Below the pieces are notes generated by a model. The model saw only the letters and a program-made list of their open reading frames with translations, searched no databases and was not told the DNA's origin. From assembly GCF_011758655.1 (NCBI RefSeq), contig NZ_JAAMPA010000002.1:930001-994000 (forward strand): 64,000 nucleotides of DNA. The letters run 5' to 3'. Shown piece by piece: positions 34,157-43,235 of the stretch. The stretch is from Modestobacter marinus (lineage in GTDB: Bacteria > Actinomycetota > Actinomycetes > Mycobacteriales > Geodermatophilaceae). The position numbers and the translations under genes were made by a program. The stretch's first letter is position 1, and each line of letters opens with the position of its first letter.

Positions 34157-34167
34157 AGGGAGGGCGG

Positions 34168-34851
34168 TCAGTCCGCGAGCGCGCGGCGCAGCTGGACGCC
34201 GAGCTGCGCCGTCCCGATGACGCCGAGCAGGCACCCGACCGCCGCCGCGGCGCTCACGCTGAGCTCGACGGCGTCGGCGCCCCAGGCGGTCACGTCCACG
34301 TCGATGAGCGAGACGACCCCGGCGCCACCGAGCCCGAGAGCCGCCATCGCCACCCGGCTGGGCCGTTCCCACACCGAGACGGCCCCCGTCTCGTGGACGC
34401 CGGCCTGCCCGGCGCGGGCCCGCAGGTAGTCCGGCAGCCAGCACAGCGCGCCGAAGGCCGCGGCCAGCAGGCCGGGGGCACCGGCGACCCAGAAGGCGAG
34501 GGCGTAGCCGACCTCGGTCAGCCGGTCGACGGCGGAGTCCAGCACGAACCCCCGCCGGGAGGCGCGACCGCCGGCGATGGCCAGGGCGCCGTCCAGGGAG
34601 TCCAGCAGGCCGGAGAGACCGATGAGCACCCCGGCCGCGATCAGCCAGGCCCCGCCGGCGGCGGCCGGGGCGATCGCGGCCAGCGCGACCAGCAGGCCCA
34701 GCGCGGTGGCCACCAGCGGGGAGAGCCGGGCCAGCGGCACCGCCAAGGCGTAGGCCAGCGACAGCCAGCCGCGCACCAGCCGGCTCTCGGCAGGGTCGGT
34801 GCCGCCGTGCCATCGTGACCAGGCCACCAGGTACTCGTCGCGGCTCAGCAC
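34168..34851 (-). CDS. CDP-alcohol phosphatidyltransferase-family membrane protein
   Basis: Integral membrane enzyme of the CDP-OH-P family, 227 residues from GTG 34851 (an in-frame ATG at 34938 is possible). The signature DG-x2-A-R-x8-G-x3-D-x3-D appears as LLDSLDGALAIAGGRASRRGFVLDSAVDRLTEVGYA. The AR position is relaxed (LA...GRA), so it is a divergent member. About five hydrophobic helices are visible. The head-group acceptor is unknown. It is divergent from the lipase-like gene across 67 bp. Confidence 0.8.
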   Translation of the reverse strand: MLSRDEYLVAWSRWHGGTDPAESRLVRGWLSLAYALAVPLARLSPLVATALGLLVALAAIAPAAAGGAWLIAAGVLIGLSGLLDSLDGALAIAGGRASRRGFVLDSAVDRLTEVGYALAFWVAGAPGLLAAAFGALCWLPDYLRARAGQAGVHETGAVSVWERPSRVAMAALGLGGAGVVSLIDVDVTAWGADAVELSVSAAAAVGCLLGVIGTAQLGVQLRRALAD

Positions 34852-34918
34852 GCTGTGCAGTCCACCACGATGCGCCGCGGCCGGTGGCGCCCTGCGCGCG
34901 AGCAGGGACAGTGGGCTG

Positions 34919-35728
34919 GTGCTCGCCGGCCTCCCCACCGCCCGCCGCCGTCTCCTCGTGCTGCTGGCCCTGGTCGCCGTGGGAGCCGTCGCAGCCCTCG
35001 TCGTCCTCCGGCTGACCGGAGCGGACGACGCCGCCCGGCCGGCCGCGGAGGACGAGGCGACCCCCGGCCCGGTCCTGCTGGTGCCCGGCTACGGCGGCTC
35101 GGTCGGCTCGCTGCAGACCCTCGCCGACCGGCTCGCCGCCGGCGGGCGGGACGCCACCGTCGTCCCCGTGCCGGGTGACGGCACCGGCGACCTCGCCGCC
35201 TCCGCCGCGGCCCTGGACACCGCGGTCGACGAGGCGCTCGCGCGCACCGGCGCCGACAGCGTGGACGTCGTCGGCTACTCCGCCGGCGGGGTGGTCGCCC
35301 GGCTGTGGGCGGCGGACGGCGGCGCGGAGCAGGCCCGGCGGGTGCTCACCCTCGGCTCCCCGCACCACGGCACCACCGTCGCCGACCTGGCTGCCCGGTT
35401 CCTGGCCGCGGAGTGCCCGGACGCCTGCCAGCAGCTGACCACCGGCAGCCCGCTGCTCGCCGAGCTGAACGCCGGCGACGAGACGCCCGCGGGGCCGGAC
35501 TGGGTGTCGGTGTGGACGACGGGCGACGGGACCGTGACACCGCCGGCGTCGGCGGAGCTGGCCGGGGCGCTGAACGTCCCCGTGCAGTCGGTCTGCGCCG
35601 ACGCCGAGGTCTCGCACGGCCAGCTGCCCGCCGACGCGCTGGTGCAGGCGATCGTGCTGGCCCAGCTGGCCGCCGGGCCCCCGGTGGAGCTCGGCCCGGC
35701 CGACTGCGCGCGGCTGCGCGCGGGATGA
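34919..35728 (+). CDS. Membrane-anchored alpha/beta-hydrolase (lipase-like)
   Basis: The product has 269 residues from GTG 34919. An N-terminal Arg-rich signal/anchor (TARRRLLVLLALVAVGAVAALVVL) precedes an extracytoplasmic alpha/beta-hydrolase. The oxyanion region is VLLVPGYGGSVGSL, the nucleophile elbow is VVGYSAGGVVARLW, and LTLGSPHHGTTVADLA is typical of triacylglycerol/lipase class 2 proteins. A later Asp (TTGDGTV) and His (EVSHGQLP) complete a plausible triad. Two Cys pairs (ECPDAC and CADAE/ADCARL) may form disulfides. The start codon is uncertain. Confidence 0.83.
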   Translation: MLAGLPTARRRLLVLLALVAVGAVAALVVLRLTGADDAARPAAEDEATPGPVLLVPGYGGSVGSLQTLADRLAAGGRDATVVPVPGDGTGDLAASAAALDTAVDEALARTGADSVDVVGYSAGGVVARLWAADGGAEQARRVLTLGSPHHGTTVADLAARFLAAECPDACQQLTTGSPLLAELNAGDETPAGPDWVSVWTTGDGTVTPPASAELAGALNVPVQSVCADAEVSHGQLPADALVQAIVLAQLAAGPPVELGPADCARLRAG

Positions 35729-35767
35729 CGGTTGCACGGCACACCCACTTCGGGTGACGCACAACCG
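35729..35767 (+). terminator. Two-tier inverted repeat after the lipase-like gene
   Basis: Outer arms CGGTTG (35729-35734) and CAACCG (35762-35767) enclose an inner CACCC/GGGTG stem with loop ACTTC. It begins immediately after the stop codon. It is likely a terminator, with weak possibility of a regulatory dyad for the chemoreceptor gene downstream. Confidence 0.5.
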
Positions 35768-35856
35768 GATCGGGCATCACGTGCAGTGCAGGGGTCATTA
35801 CGGACAGCGAGGCGCCGCGACGGCGCCCCCTCGACCCGCAGCCCCGGAGGCCCCGC

Positions 35857-37458
35857 GTGCCCGCCACCCCGTTCCCGTCCCGCACCCGCTGGGGCATCAC
35901 CACCAAGATCGTCGCAGCGGTCGGTACCGCGGTGCTCGTCGCCGTGCTGGTCGGCCTCCTCGGCCTGCGCAGCCTCGGCGACACGGCGGCGGCGACCACG
36001 TCCATGTACGAGGAAGAACTGGTCGGCACGGCGCAGGTCGAGGAGATGCGCTCGGCGTTCTTCGCCGTCCGGCTCGCCGGGACCAACTACGCGGTGGCCA
36101 CCACCACGGCCGACCGGGCCCGGTACCTGGAGAGCCGGCAGGAGGCCTACGTCGCGCTCGACGGCGCAGCTGACCGGTACCTCGACACCAATCCGTCGAC
36201 CGAGGGCACCGCTCTCGTCCAGCGGGTGCTGGCCGGGATCACCGACTACCGGGGCGCGATGGTCGGCCTCGACGCGCTGGCCGACCGCAGCGACCTCCCC
36301 GGCTGGTCGGCAGCTCGTGAGTCGACGGTCACCCCGATCGCCTCGGCGATCATCGGCGACCTCGACCGGCTCGCCGAGCAGCGGGCCACGAACGCTGCCG
36401 CGACCGCGGCTTCCGCGACCGACGAGTACCGGCACACCAGGACGGTCCTGGCGGTCGTCGCCGTCCTCGGCTCGCTCGCCGCGCTCACCGCCGGCACCCT
36501 CGTCGCCCGGGCGATCACCCGCGGCCTGCGCCGGGTGCAGGCCACCGCACAGGCCCTCGCCGCCGGTGACCTGACCCGCCCGGCGAACGTCTCCTCCCGC
36601 GACGAGGTGGGCCAGACCGCGGCCGCCCTGGACGGCGCCCTGGCCGAGCTGCGGACCGTGATGGGGTCGGTGGCCGGGTCGGCCGATGCGGTCGCCGCCT
36701 CCTCGGAGGAGCTCAGCGCCTCGGCGGCGCAGATCTCGGCCGCAGCCGAGGAGACCGCCGCGCAGTCCGAGGGGGTCTCCTCCGCCGCAGCGGACGTGTC
36801 GCGCAACGTCGACACCGTCGCGGTGGGCGCCGAGCAGATGGGCGCCTCCATCCGGGAGATCAGCAGCAACGCCGCCGAGGCCGTCCGGGTCGCCGCGAGC
36901 GCCGTCGCCGAGGCCCGGGCGACCACCGGGACGATCGAGGCCCTGGGCACCTCCAGCCAGGAGATCGGCGCCGTGGTCAGGACCATCACCTCGATCGCCG
37001 AGCAGACCAACCTGCTGGCCCTCAACGCCACCATCGAGGCCGCCCGGGCCGGCGAGGCGGGCAGGGGCTTCGCCGTCGTGGCCGATGAGGTGAAGGACCT
37101 GGCCCGGGAGACCGCCCGCGCCACGGAGGACATCGCCCGGCGCGTGGAGGCGATCCAGGGCGACACCGCCGGAGCCGTCGCCGCGATCGGCCGGATCAGC
37201 ACGGTGATCGCCTCGATCAACGACTCCCAGCTGACCATCGCCAGCGCGGTGGAGGAGCAGACCGCGACGACGGGTGAGATGTCCCGGTCGCTGCAGGAGG
37301 CCGCCGGCGGGACCACGGAGATCGCCGGCAACATCGGCGGGGTCTCCGCGGCCGCCCAGTCGACGATCGAGGCACTCGGCCAGACCCGGGTCAGCGTCGA
37401 CGAGCTGGCCCGGATGGCCGCCGGCCTGCGCGCGAGCGTCAGCCGCTTCACCTTCTGA
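35857..37458 (+). CDS. Methyl-accepting chemotaxis protein, four-helix-bundle sensor
   Basis: Chemoreceptor of 533 residues. It has an N-terminal helix (about 17-38), a periplasmic-side four-helix-bundle ligand domain, and a second helix (about 197-217). A HAMP domain ([22 protein letters not shown]) is followed by the cytoplasmic signalling hairpin with [35 protein letters not shown], the kinase-contact tip. It would feed CheA/CheW in a motile cell, and Geodermatophilaceae are known for motile buds. No che or flagellar genes are in the window, so it is an orphan receptor. The GTG has CCGGAGG upstream. Confidence 0.93.
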   Translation: MPATPFPSRTRWGITTKIVAAVGTAVLVAVLVGLLGLRSLGDTAAATTSMYEEELVGTAQVEEMRSAFFAVRLAGTNYAVATTTADRARYLESRQEAYVALDGAADRYLDTNPSTEGTALVQRVLAGITDYRGAMVGLDALADRSDLPGWSAARESTVTPIASAIIGDLDRLAEQRATNAAATAASATDEYRHTRTVLAVVAVLGSLAALTAGTLVARAITRGLRRVQATAQALAAGDLTRPANVSSRDEVGQTAAALDGALAELRTVMGSVAGSADAVAASSEELSASAAQISAAAEETAAQSEGVSSAAADVSRNVDTVAVGAEQMGASIREISSNAAEAVRVAASAVAEARATTGTIEALGTSSQEIGAVVRTITSIAEQTNLLALNATIEAARAGEAGRGFAVVADEVKDLARETARATEDIARRVEAIQGDTAGAVAAIGRISTVIASINDSQLTIASAVEEQTATTGEMSRSLQEAAGGTTEIAGNIGGVSAAAQSTIEALGQTRVSVDELARMAAGLRASVSRFTF

Positions 37459-37541
37459 GCGCGCCGTCCAGCGCCCCGGCCGCGGCCGGTCGGACGGTGT
37501 CCGACCGGCTCGGCGACCGGTGGCCACCTAGGGTCGCGGGC

Positions 37542-38156
37542 ATGGCCGCCCCGATCAGTGACGCCGTGGTCGTCGACGTGCTCCGCCGCGTCGACCGCGG
37601 GCTGACCCCCCTCGCGCAGCGGCTGGGACGGCCGCCGCAGCTGCCGCCGGCCGAGCGCGCCGCCTGGTGGGCCGATCGGGCGAGCCGGGTGGCGGCCGGC
37701 GTCTCGGCCGCACCGCGGTTCGCCGGCAAGCTGGCCGACCTGCTGCCGCTGCAGAACACCGTCGGCTCGGCGGTGCAGGCCCTCGTCGTCCTGGGCGTGG
37801 CCGGCGAGCACGACGTCGACCGGCCCGCCGAGCGGGTGTCGTTGCTGGCCCGGGTGCTGCTGGACCGGGACCTGCCCGCCGACCGGGTCCAGCCGCTGCT
37901 GGACCGGACCCGCGGCGTCTACGTCGACGAGGCGCTCGGCGAGGACCGGTCCGGGATGCGCGGCGCCGCCCGCAGCCTGTGGCGGGCCGCCCGGCTGCTC
38001 AGCCGGGTCGACAGCGCCCTGGACGCCCGGCCGAAGGGCAAGCTCCGGCACCGGGCGATGGCCCAGTTCCCGGTCGTCGGGGTCGCCGGGGGCTACGCCG
38101 CCGAGCGGGAGGGGCTGCGCCGGGCCGCGCTGGAGGCCGGGGAACTGCTCAGCTGA
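37542..38156 (+). CDS. Conserved actinobacterial protein of unknown function
   Basis: A soluble, helix-rich protein of 204 residues starting [20 protein letters not shown]. Recognisable blocks are [51 protein letters not shown] and [30 protein letters not shown] do not recognise a domain. A frame reading upstream to 37497 lacks a ribosome site. Its 3' end overlaps the convergent metF stop by 8 bp, so the two transcripts must be antisense there. Confidence 0.7.
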   Translation: MAAPISDAVVVDVLRRVDRGLTPLAQRLGRPPQLPPAERAAWWADRASRVAAGVSAAPRFAGKLADLLPLQNTVGSAVQALVVLGVAGEHDVDRPAERVSLLARVLLDRDLPADRVQPLLDRTRGVYVDEALGEDRSGMRGAARSLWRAARLLSRVDSALDARPKGKLRHRAMAQFPVVGVAGGYAAEREGLRRAALEAGELLS

Positions 38157-39051
38157 CCAGGTCGGCCCCGGCCAGGTTCGCGTACACCTCACGCGTCGCC
38201 GTGGACCGGTTCATGGTGATGAAGTGGATGCCGGGGACGCCCTCGTCCAGCAGCTGCCGGCACATCTGGGTGGCCACCTCGACGCCGAGCTCCCGCACCG
38301 CGCGCTTGTCCTCGGGACGGTCGCCGTCCAGGGCGGCGAACCGCTCGGCCAGCTCCGCCGGGAACGCCTGCCCGGACAGCTGCACGATCCGGCTGATCTG
38401 CCGGGCGTTGGTCACCGGCATCACGCCGGCGATGACCGGCACGTCACAGCCCCGGGCGGAGACCCGGTCCCGCAGCCGCAGGTAGTCCTCGACCCGGAAG
38501 AACATCTGGGTGATGGCGAAGTCGGCACCCGCCCGGCACTTGGCGACGAACATGTCGGTGTCGGACTCGAAGTCCGCCGACCGCGGGTGCCGCTCGGGGA
38601 AGGCGGCCACGCCGACGCAGAAGTCGCCGATGCCCTTGATCAGCTCCACCAGCTCCGCGGCGTACCGCAGGCCCTGCGGGTGGGCCACCCACTCCGCCTG
38701 CGGGTCCGCGCCCGGCGGGTCGCCGCGCAGCGCCAGCAGGTTCCGCACCCCCGCCGCCGCCAGCCGGCTCACCACGTGCCGGAGCTCGGGAACGCTGTGG
38801 TCGACCGCGGTCAGGTGCGCCAGCGGCAGCATCGTGGTGTCGGTGGCGATGCGCTCGGTCACCGACACGGTGCCCTCGCGGGTCGACCCGCCGGCGCCGT
38901 AGGTGACCGAGACGAACGAGGGCCGCAGCTGCTCCAGCTGGCGCAGCGCCGTCCACAGCTGCGTCTCGGCCGCCGCGTCCTTCGGCGGGAAGAACTCGAA
39001 GGACCAGGTGGGCCGCTCGGTCTGCAGCAGCTCGCGCACGGTGCCGGTCAT
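38149..39051 (-). CDS. metF: Methylenetetrahydrofolate reductase
   Basis: FAD-dependent TIM-barrel enzyme that reduces 5,10-methylene-THF to 5-methyl-THF for methionine synthesis. The 300 residues contain [63 protein letters not shown] and [11 protein letters not shown], in the canonical order. Its position next to a prenyl synthase gene parallels Rv2172c-Rv2173 in M. tuberculosis, though Rv2172c itself is a more divergent homologue as I recall. It is divergent from the GGPP synthase gene across 165 bp with no recognised operator. Confidence 0.95.
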   Translation of the reverse strand: MTGTVRELLQTERPTWSFEFFPPKDAAAETQLWTALRQLEQLRPSFVSVTYGAGGSTREGTVSVTERIATDTTMLPLAHLTAVDHSVPELRHVVSRLAAAGVRNLLALRGDPPGADPQAEWVAHPQGLRYAAELVELIKGIGDFCVGVAAFPERHPRSADFESDTDMFVAKCRAGADFAITQMFFRVEDYLRLRDRVSARGCDVPVIAGVMPVTNARQISRIVQLSGQAFPAELAERFAALDGDRPEDKRAVRELGVEVATQMCRQLLDEGVPGIHFITMNRSTATREVYANLAGADLVS

Positions 39052-39216
39052 GGCTCACGAGCCTACGGGCGCCCGGATCACACCCCGCGCAGCGACCGTC
39101 GCAGGTCCGTCCCGGATCGGTGCATCCACCGGCGGGGCTGCGGACGAAGGAACTGGACGACCGGCGGACGGCCCGCGACACGGCGGACCGGCGTGGCCGG
39201 CGGAGGAGGAGGCCCG

Positions 39217-40416
39217 ATGGAGACCACGGCCGCACCAGCCAGGGTGAACGGGCAGCGTCCGATCACGGCGCGCGATACTGGCCCGGTGACCGCCGGGACG
39301 CAGCACCGTCAGCCACCCGCCCTGGTCCCGGCCCTGCCGGGAGCCGGGGACGTCGAGCGGGTCCGCGCAGCCGTCGCCGCCGCACTGGCCGGGTTCCTGG
39401 CCGAGCAGCGGCAGACCCTGTCCGGGATGGACGAGTCCCTGGTCCCGGTGGTCGACGAGGTCTGCGCGCTGGCCGAGGGCGGCAAGCGGCTGCGGCCGCT
39501 GTTCGCCTACTGGGGCTGGCGCGGGGCGGCGGCCGGCGCGGCCGGTGTCGCCGAGGCCGACGCCGACGTGCTGCGCGCCGTCGCCGCCCTGGAGTTCGTG
39601 CACGCCAGCGCCCTGGTCCACGACGACGTCATGGACGGCGCCCTGACCCGCCGCAACCGCCCCGCGACGCACATCGGCTTCGCCACCCGGCACGGCGACG
39701 CGGGCCTGCACGGCGACGCCGCCGGGTTCGGCATCGGCGCCGCGATCCTGGTCGGTGACCTGGCGCTGGTCTGGTCCGACGAACTGCTGCGCCGCTCGGG
39801 CATCTCCGCGCCCGCCCTGGCCCGCGCCCGCGGGGTCTGGGACACCATGCGCACCGAGGTCACCGCCGGGCAGTACCTGGACCTGCTGCGCGCCGACGGC
39901 GGGCTGCCCGGGCCCGGGGGCGCGCTGACGGTGGCCCGGTACAAGAGCGCCGGCTACACGGTGCAGCGGCCGCTGCAGCTCGGTGCCGCGATCGCCGGGG
40001 CCGGCCCCGACGTCAGCGACGCCTACACCGCCATCGGGCTCCCGCTCGGCGAGGCGTTCCAGCTCCGCGACGACGTGCTCGGCGTCTTCGGCGACCCCGC
40101 CGTCACCGGCAAGTCCGTGGACGACGACCTGCGCGAGGGCAAGCAGACGCTGCTGATCGCCCTGGCCGAGGAGCGGGCCGACGACGCCGGCCGGCGGCTG
40201 CTGGCCGGCGCCCTCGGCGACCCGGACGCCGGCCCGGAGCAGTTCGCCGCGCTGCGCACCCTCCTGGAGGAGACCGGGGCCCGCAGCCGGGTCGAGGAGC
40301 GGATCGCCGACCGGACCGCCGTGGCCCGCACGGCCATCGCCGCCGCCCCGATCAGCGACGAGGCCCGGGTGGCCCTCGACGCCCTCGCCGTCGCCGCGAC
40401 CAGCCGCACCGCGTGA
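39217..40416 (+). CDS. Polyprenyl (geranylgeranyl) diphosphate synthase
   Basis: Head-to-tail prenyltransferase of 399 residues. The first aspartate-rich motif is ALVHDDVMDGALTRR and the second is FQLRDDVLGVFGD, with GGKRLRPLFAY for substrate binding. Its place before crtI and crtB indicates it makes GGPP for C40 carotenoids. Positionally it matches idsA2 (Rv2173). The ATG at 39217 has GGAGGAGGAGG just upstream. The first 35 residues are low-complexity, and a GTG at 39285 is an alternative. The stop overlaps the crtI region. Confidence 0.93.
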   Translation: METTAAPARVNGQRPITARDTGPVTAGTQHRQPPALVPALPGAGDVERVRAAVAAALAGFLAEQRQTLSGMDESLVPVVDEVCALAEGGKRLRPLFAYWGWRGAAAGAAGVAEADADVLRAVAALEFVHASALVHDDVMDGALTRRNRPATHIGFATRHGDAGLHGDAAGFGIGAAILVGDLALVWSDELLRRSGISAPALARARGVWDTMRTEVTAGQYLDLLRADGGLPGPGGALTVARYKSAGYTVQRPLQLGAAIAGAGPDVSDAYTAIGLPLGEAFQLRDDVLGVFGDPAVTGKSVDDDLREGKQTLLIALAEERADDAGRRLLAGALGDPDAGPEQFAALRTLLEETGARSRVEERIADRTAVARTAIAAAPISDEARVALDALAVAATSRTA

Positions 40417-40424
40417 GGAGCACA

Positions 40425-41918
40425 GTGCGCACGGTGCCGGGGCGCACCGACCGGGTCGTCGTCGTCGGCGCGGGGCTGGCCGGCCTGTCGGCGGCGCTGC
40501 GGCTGCGCGGCGCCGGGCGGGAGGTCACCGTCGTCGACCGCTGTCCCGGCCCCGGCGGGCGGGCCGGCCGGGTCGAGCGGGCCGGGTACGCGCTGGACAC
40601 CGGCCCGTCGGTGTTCACCGCCCCCGACCTGGTCGCCGACGCCTTCGCCGCGGTCGGCGAGACGATGTCCGACCGGCTGACCCTCACGCCGCTGGACACC
40701 ACCTACCGGGCCCAGTTCGCCGACGGGTCGCACCTGGACGTGCACGCCGACCGCACCGCCTTCGCCGCCGAGGTGGAGCGGCTGTGCGGTGCCGGCGAGG
40801 CCGCGGCCCTGCTCCGCTACCTCGACGACCTCGCCGAGCTCTACGAGCTGCAGCTGCGCACCTTCATCGACCGCAACCTGGACTCCCCGCTGGACCTGCT
40901 GGGTCCCGAGCTGCTGGCGCTGGCCCGCCGCGGCGGGTTCCGCCGGCTGTCCCGGCACGTCGGGGACGCCTTCACCGACGACCGGTTGCGCCGGCTGTTC
41001 AGCTTCCAGGCGCTCTACGCCGGGGTCTCCCCGTTCCGGGCGATCGCCGCCTACGCGGTCATCGCCCAGCTCGACATCGGGGCCGGCGTCTGGCACCCGC
41101 AGGGCGGCATCGGCGCCGTCCCCCGGGCGATGGCCGCGGCGGCCGCCGACGCGGGGGTGGTCTTCCGCTACGGCACCGAGGTCGCCCGGCTGGAGCTGGC
41201 CGGGGACCGGGTCACCGGGGTGGCGCTCGAGGACGGCGACCTGCTGCCCGCCGACGCCGTCGTGGTGACCGCCGACGCCCCGCACCGGCTGGTGCCCGGC
41301 CTGCGCGGCCCGCGGCGCCCGGTCTACTCGCCGTCCTGCGTGGCGCTGCACCTGGGCGTGCGGGCCGAGCTGCCCGGCCAGGCGCACCACACGATCAGCT
41401 TCGGCGCGGCCTGGGAGCAGGTGTTCGCCGAGCTCACCCGCGACGGCCGGCCGATGAGCGACCCCAGCCTGCTGATCAGCATGCCGTCGGTCACCGACCG
41501 CTCGCTCGCCCCCGACGGCGGCCAGGTGCTCAGCGTGGTCGCGCCCACCCCGAACCTCGACCCCCGCAGCGGCGGCAACCCGGACCTGGACTGGCCGGCG
41601 CTGGCCCCCCGCTACCGCGAGGAGCTGCTGGCCACCCTGGAGGCGCGGGGCTGGACGGGGGTCGGCGAGGCGATCGAGGTCGAGGAGCTGCTCACCCCGG
41701 TCGACTGGGCCGCCCAGGGCATGGCCGCGGGCACCCCGTTCGCGCTGGCGCACACCTTCGGGCAGACCGGGCCGTTCCGCCCGTCGACCCTGCCCCGCAG
41801 CGGGCCGGAGAACGTCGTCCTGGCCGGTTCGTCGGTCCAGCCGGGGGTCGGCGTCCCCATGGTCGTCATCAGCGGACGGCTCGCCGCCGAGCGCATCACC
41901 GGTCCGGTGCCGGCATGA
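40425..41918 (+). CDS. crtI: Phytoene desaturase
   Basis: FAD-dependent desaturase converting phytoene towards lycopene, 497 residues. The N-terminal fold is DRVVVVGAGLAGLSAALRLRGAGREVTVVDR. GGRAGRVERAGYALDTGPSVFTAPDL, LYAGVSPFRAIAAYAVIAQLDIGAGVWHPQGGIGAVPRAMA and the C-terminal NVVLAGSSVQPGVGVPMVVISGRLAAERI are hallmarks. I chose GTG 40425 because AGGAG lies four bases upstream. GTG 40413 overlaps the previous stop and is the alternative. The end overlaps crtB (ATGA). Confidence 0.93.
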   Translation: MRTVPGRTDRVVVVGAGLAGLSAALRLRGAGREVTVVDRCPGPGGRAGRVERAGYALDTGPSVFTAPDLVADAFAAVGETMSDRLTLTPLDTTYRAQFADGSHLDVHADRTAFAAEVERLCGAGEAAALLRYLDDLAELYELQLRTFIDRNLDSPLDLLGPELLALARRGGFRRLSRHVGDAFTDDRLRRLFSFQALYAGVSPFRAIAAYAVIAQLDIGAGVWHPQGGIGAVPRAMAAAAADAGVVFRYGTEVARLELAGDRVTGVALEDGDLLPADAVVVTADAPHRLVPGLRGPRRPVYSPSCVALHLGVRAELPGQAHHTISFGAAWEQVFAELTRDGRPMSDPSLLISMPSVTDRSLAPDGGQVLSVVAPTPNLDPRSGGNPDLDWPALAPRYREELLATLEARGWTGVGEAIEVEELLTPVDWAAQGMAAGTPFALAHTFGQTGPFRPSTLPRSGPENVVLAGSSVQPGVGVPMVVISGRLAAERITGPVPA

Positions 41919-42865
41919 CCGCCGTCCCGCCGCCCGGCCGGGCGGCGCAGCAGGCGGCGCTGGACGCGGCCTACGCGGTGTGCCGCGGGATCGCCGCCGA
42001 GCACGGCAAGTCCTACTTCCTGGCCACCCGGCTGCTCACCCCGGACCGTCGGGCGGCGATTCACGCCCTCTACGCCGCCGCCCGGGTGGCCGACGACATC
42101 GTCGACGTCGGCGCCGACCAGCCCGGCCGGGATCCCGAGGGCGAGCTGCTGGCCTGGTCGAAGGCGGCGCTGGAGGAGGTCGAGGCCGGCTGGTCCGACG
42201 ACCCGGTCCGGCTCGCCCTGGTGCACACCTACCGCCGGTACGGCATCCCGATGGAGCACCTCGTCGACTTCCTCGCCGCGATGACCAGCGACCTCGACGT
42301 CACCGGCTACGCCGACCTCGCCGCGCTGGACCGGTACATGTGGGGCTCGGCGTCGGTGATCGGGTTGCAGGTGCTGCCGGTGCTCGGCACCGCGCCGGGG
42401 GTGACCCGGGAGGAGGCGGCACCGCACGCCATCGCCCTGGGCGAGGCGTTCCAGCTGACCAACTTCCTGCGGGACGTCGCCGAGGACGTCGACCGCGGCC
42501 GGGTCTACCTGCCGGCGGACCTGATGGCCGCGCACGGGGTGACCCGCGAGCAGCTGGCCGCCCGACGGCACTCCCCCGGCTTCACCGCGCTGATGCGGGA
42601 GATGGTCGCGGTCACCCGCCGTCGCTACGACGACGCGGCACCGGGCACCCCGATGCTGGCGCGGGAGTCCCGCGACTGCGTGCGCGCGGCCACCGACCTC
42701 TACGGCGGCATCCTCACCGAGATCGAGCGGGCCGAGTACCGGGTGCTGGACGGGCGGGTCCGGGTGTCCCGGCCGCGGCGGCTGGCCGTGTTCGCCCGCC
42801 GGCTGACCGCCGCCCAGCTGGCCAGGGTCGGCGCTCCCCGGCCCGTGGCCGCCCGCGCGGCGTAG
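41915..42865 (+). CDS. crtB: Phytoene synthase
   Basis: Condenses two GGPP to phytoene, 316 residues. The squalene/phytoene synthase motifs are present: GKSYFLATRLL, ALYAAARVADDIVD (first Asp-rich), YMWGSASVIG and ALGEAFQLTNFLRDVAEDVDRGRVYLP (second Asp-rich, both signatures). It is the last of the three-gene carotenoid block with ATGA coupling to crtI. The stop codon is TAG, showing that UAG still terminates ordinary genes here. It is convergent with the Rv2175c-like gene at 33 bp. Confidence 0.95.
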   Translation: MTAVPPPGRAAQQAALDAAYAVCRGIAAEHGKSYFLATRLLTPDRRAAIHALYAAARVADDIVDVGADQPGRDPEGELLAWSKAALEEVEAGWSDDPVRLALVHTYRRYGIPMEHLVDFLAAMTSDLDVTGYADLAALDRYMWGSASVIGLQVLPVLGTAPGVTREEAAPHAIALGEAFQLTNFLRDVAEDVDRGRVYLPADLMAAHGVTREQLAARRHSPGFTALMREMVAVTRRRYDDAAPGTPMLARESRDCVRAATDLYGGILTEIERAEYRVLDGRVRVSRPRRLAVFARRLTAAQLARVGAPRPVAARAA

Positions 42866-42898
42866 GCCGGTCAGCCGGCGGCGACCACAGCGCCAGGT

Positions 42899-43222
42899 CT
42901 ACAGCGCGAGGGCCTGGGCCCGGCGGGTGACCTCGGTGTGCCGGTCGTCGCGCAGCGCCTGCACCGGCGTGCCCGGGAGCGAGTCGTCCTCCCGGAACAG
43001 CCACTCGAAGGCCTCCTCGTCGGTGAACCGGCCGTCGTACAGCACGGTGAGCAGACCGGGCAGGTGCTTGAGGACCGCCCCGTCCTGGACGAAGTCCACC
43101 GGGATCTTGCTGTTGCCGCTGCCGGGCACGGCCATGAGCTTCCGCTCGGCGATCAGCTGGCGGACCTTGTTCGTCGAGACGCCGAGCTGCTCGGCGACCT
43201 CCGCGGGGGTGAAGGTGTCCAT
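42899..43222 (-). CDS. Rv2175c-family DNA-binding protein
   Basis: The product has 107 residues. The N-terminal winged-helix/MerR-like HTH reads FTPAEVAEQLGVSTNKVRQLIAERKLMAVPG. The rest is a Rv2175c-type C-terminal domain (LPGLLTVLYDGRFTDEEAFEWLFREDDSLPGTPVQALR). In M. tuberculosis Rv2175c is a DNA-binding substrate of the kinase PknL encoded next door. Here a PASTA kinase lies 1.3 kb away, so the pair is probably conserved. The ATG is only 13 bp from the divergent oxidase start. It ends with TAG. Confidence 0.85.
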   Translation of the reverse strand: MDTFTPAEVAEQLGVSTNKVRQLIAERKLMAVPGSGNSKIPVDFVQDGAVLKHLPGLLTVLYDGRFTDEEAFEWLFREDDSLPGTPVQALRDDRHTEVTRRAQALAL

Positions 43223-43235
43223 AGGCTGCCAGGGT

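Noticed and set aside
36246..38192. A 648-codon minus-strand frame opposite the chemoreceptor and metF neighbour
   Set aside because: It is a shadow of the chemoreceptor coding strand; its Ser/Ala-rich product mirrors the MCP codons.
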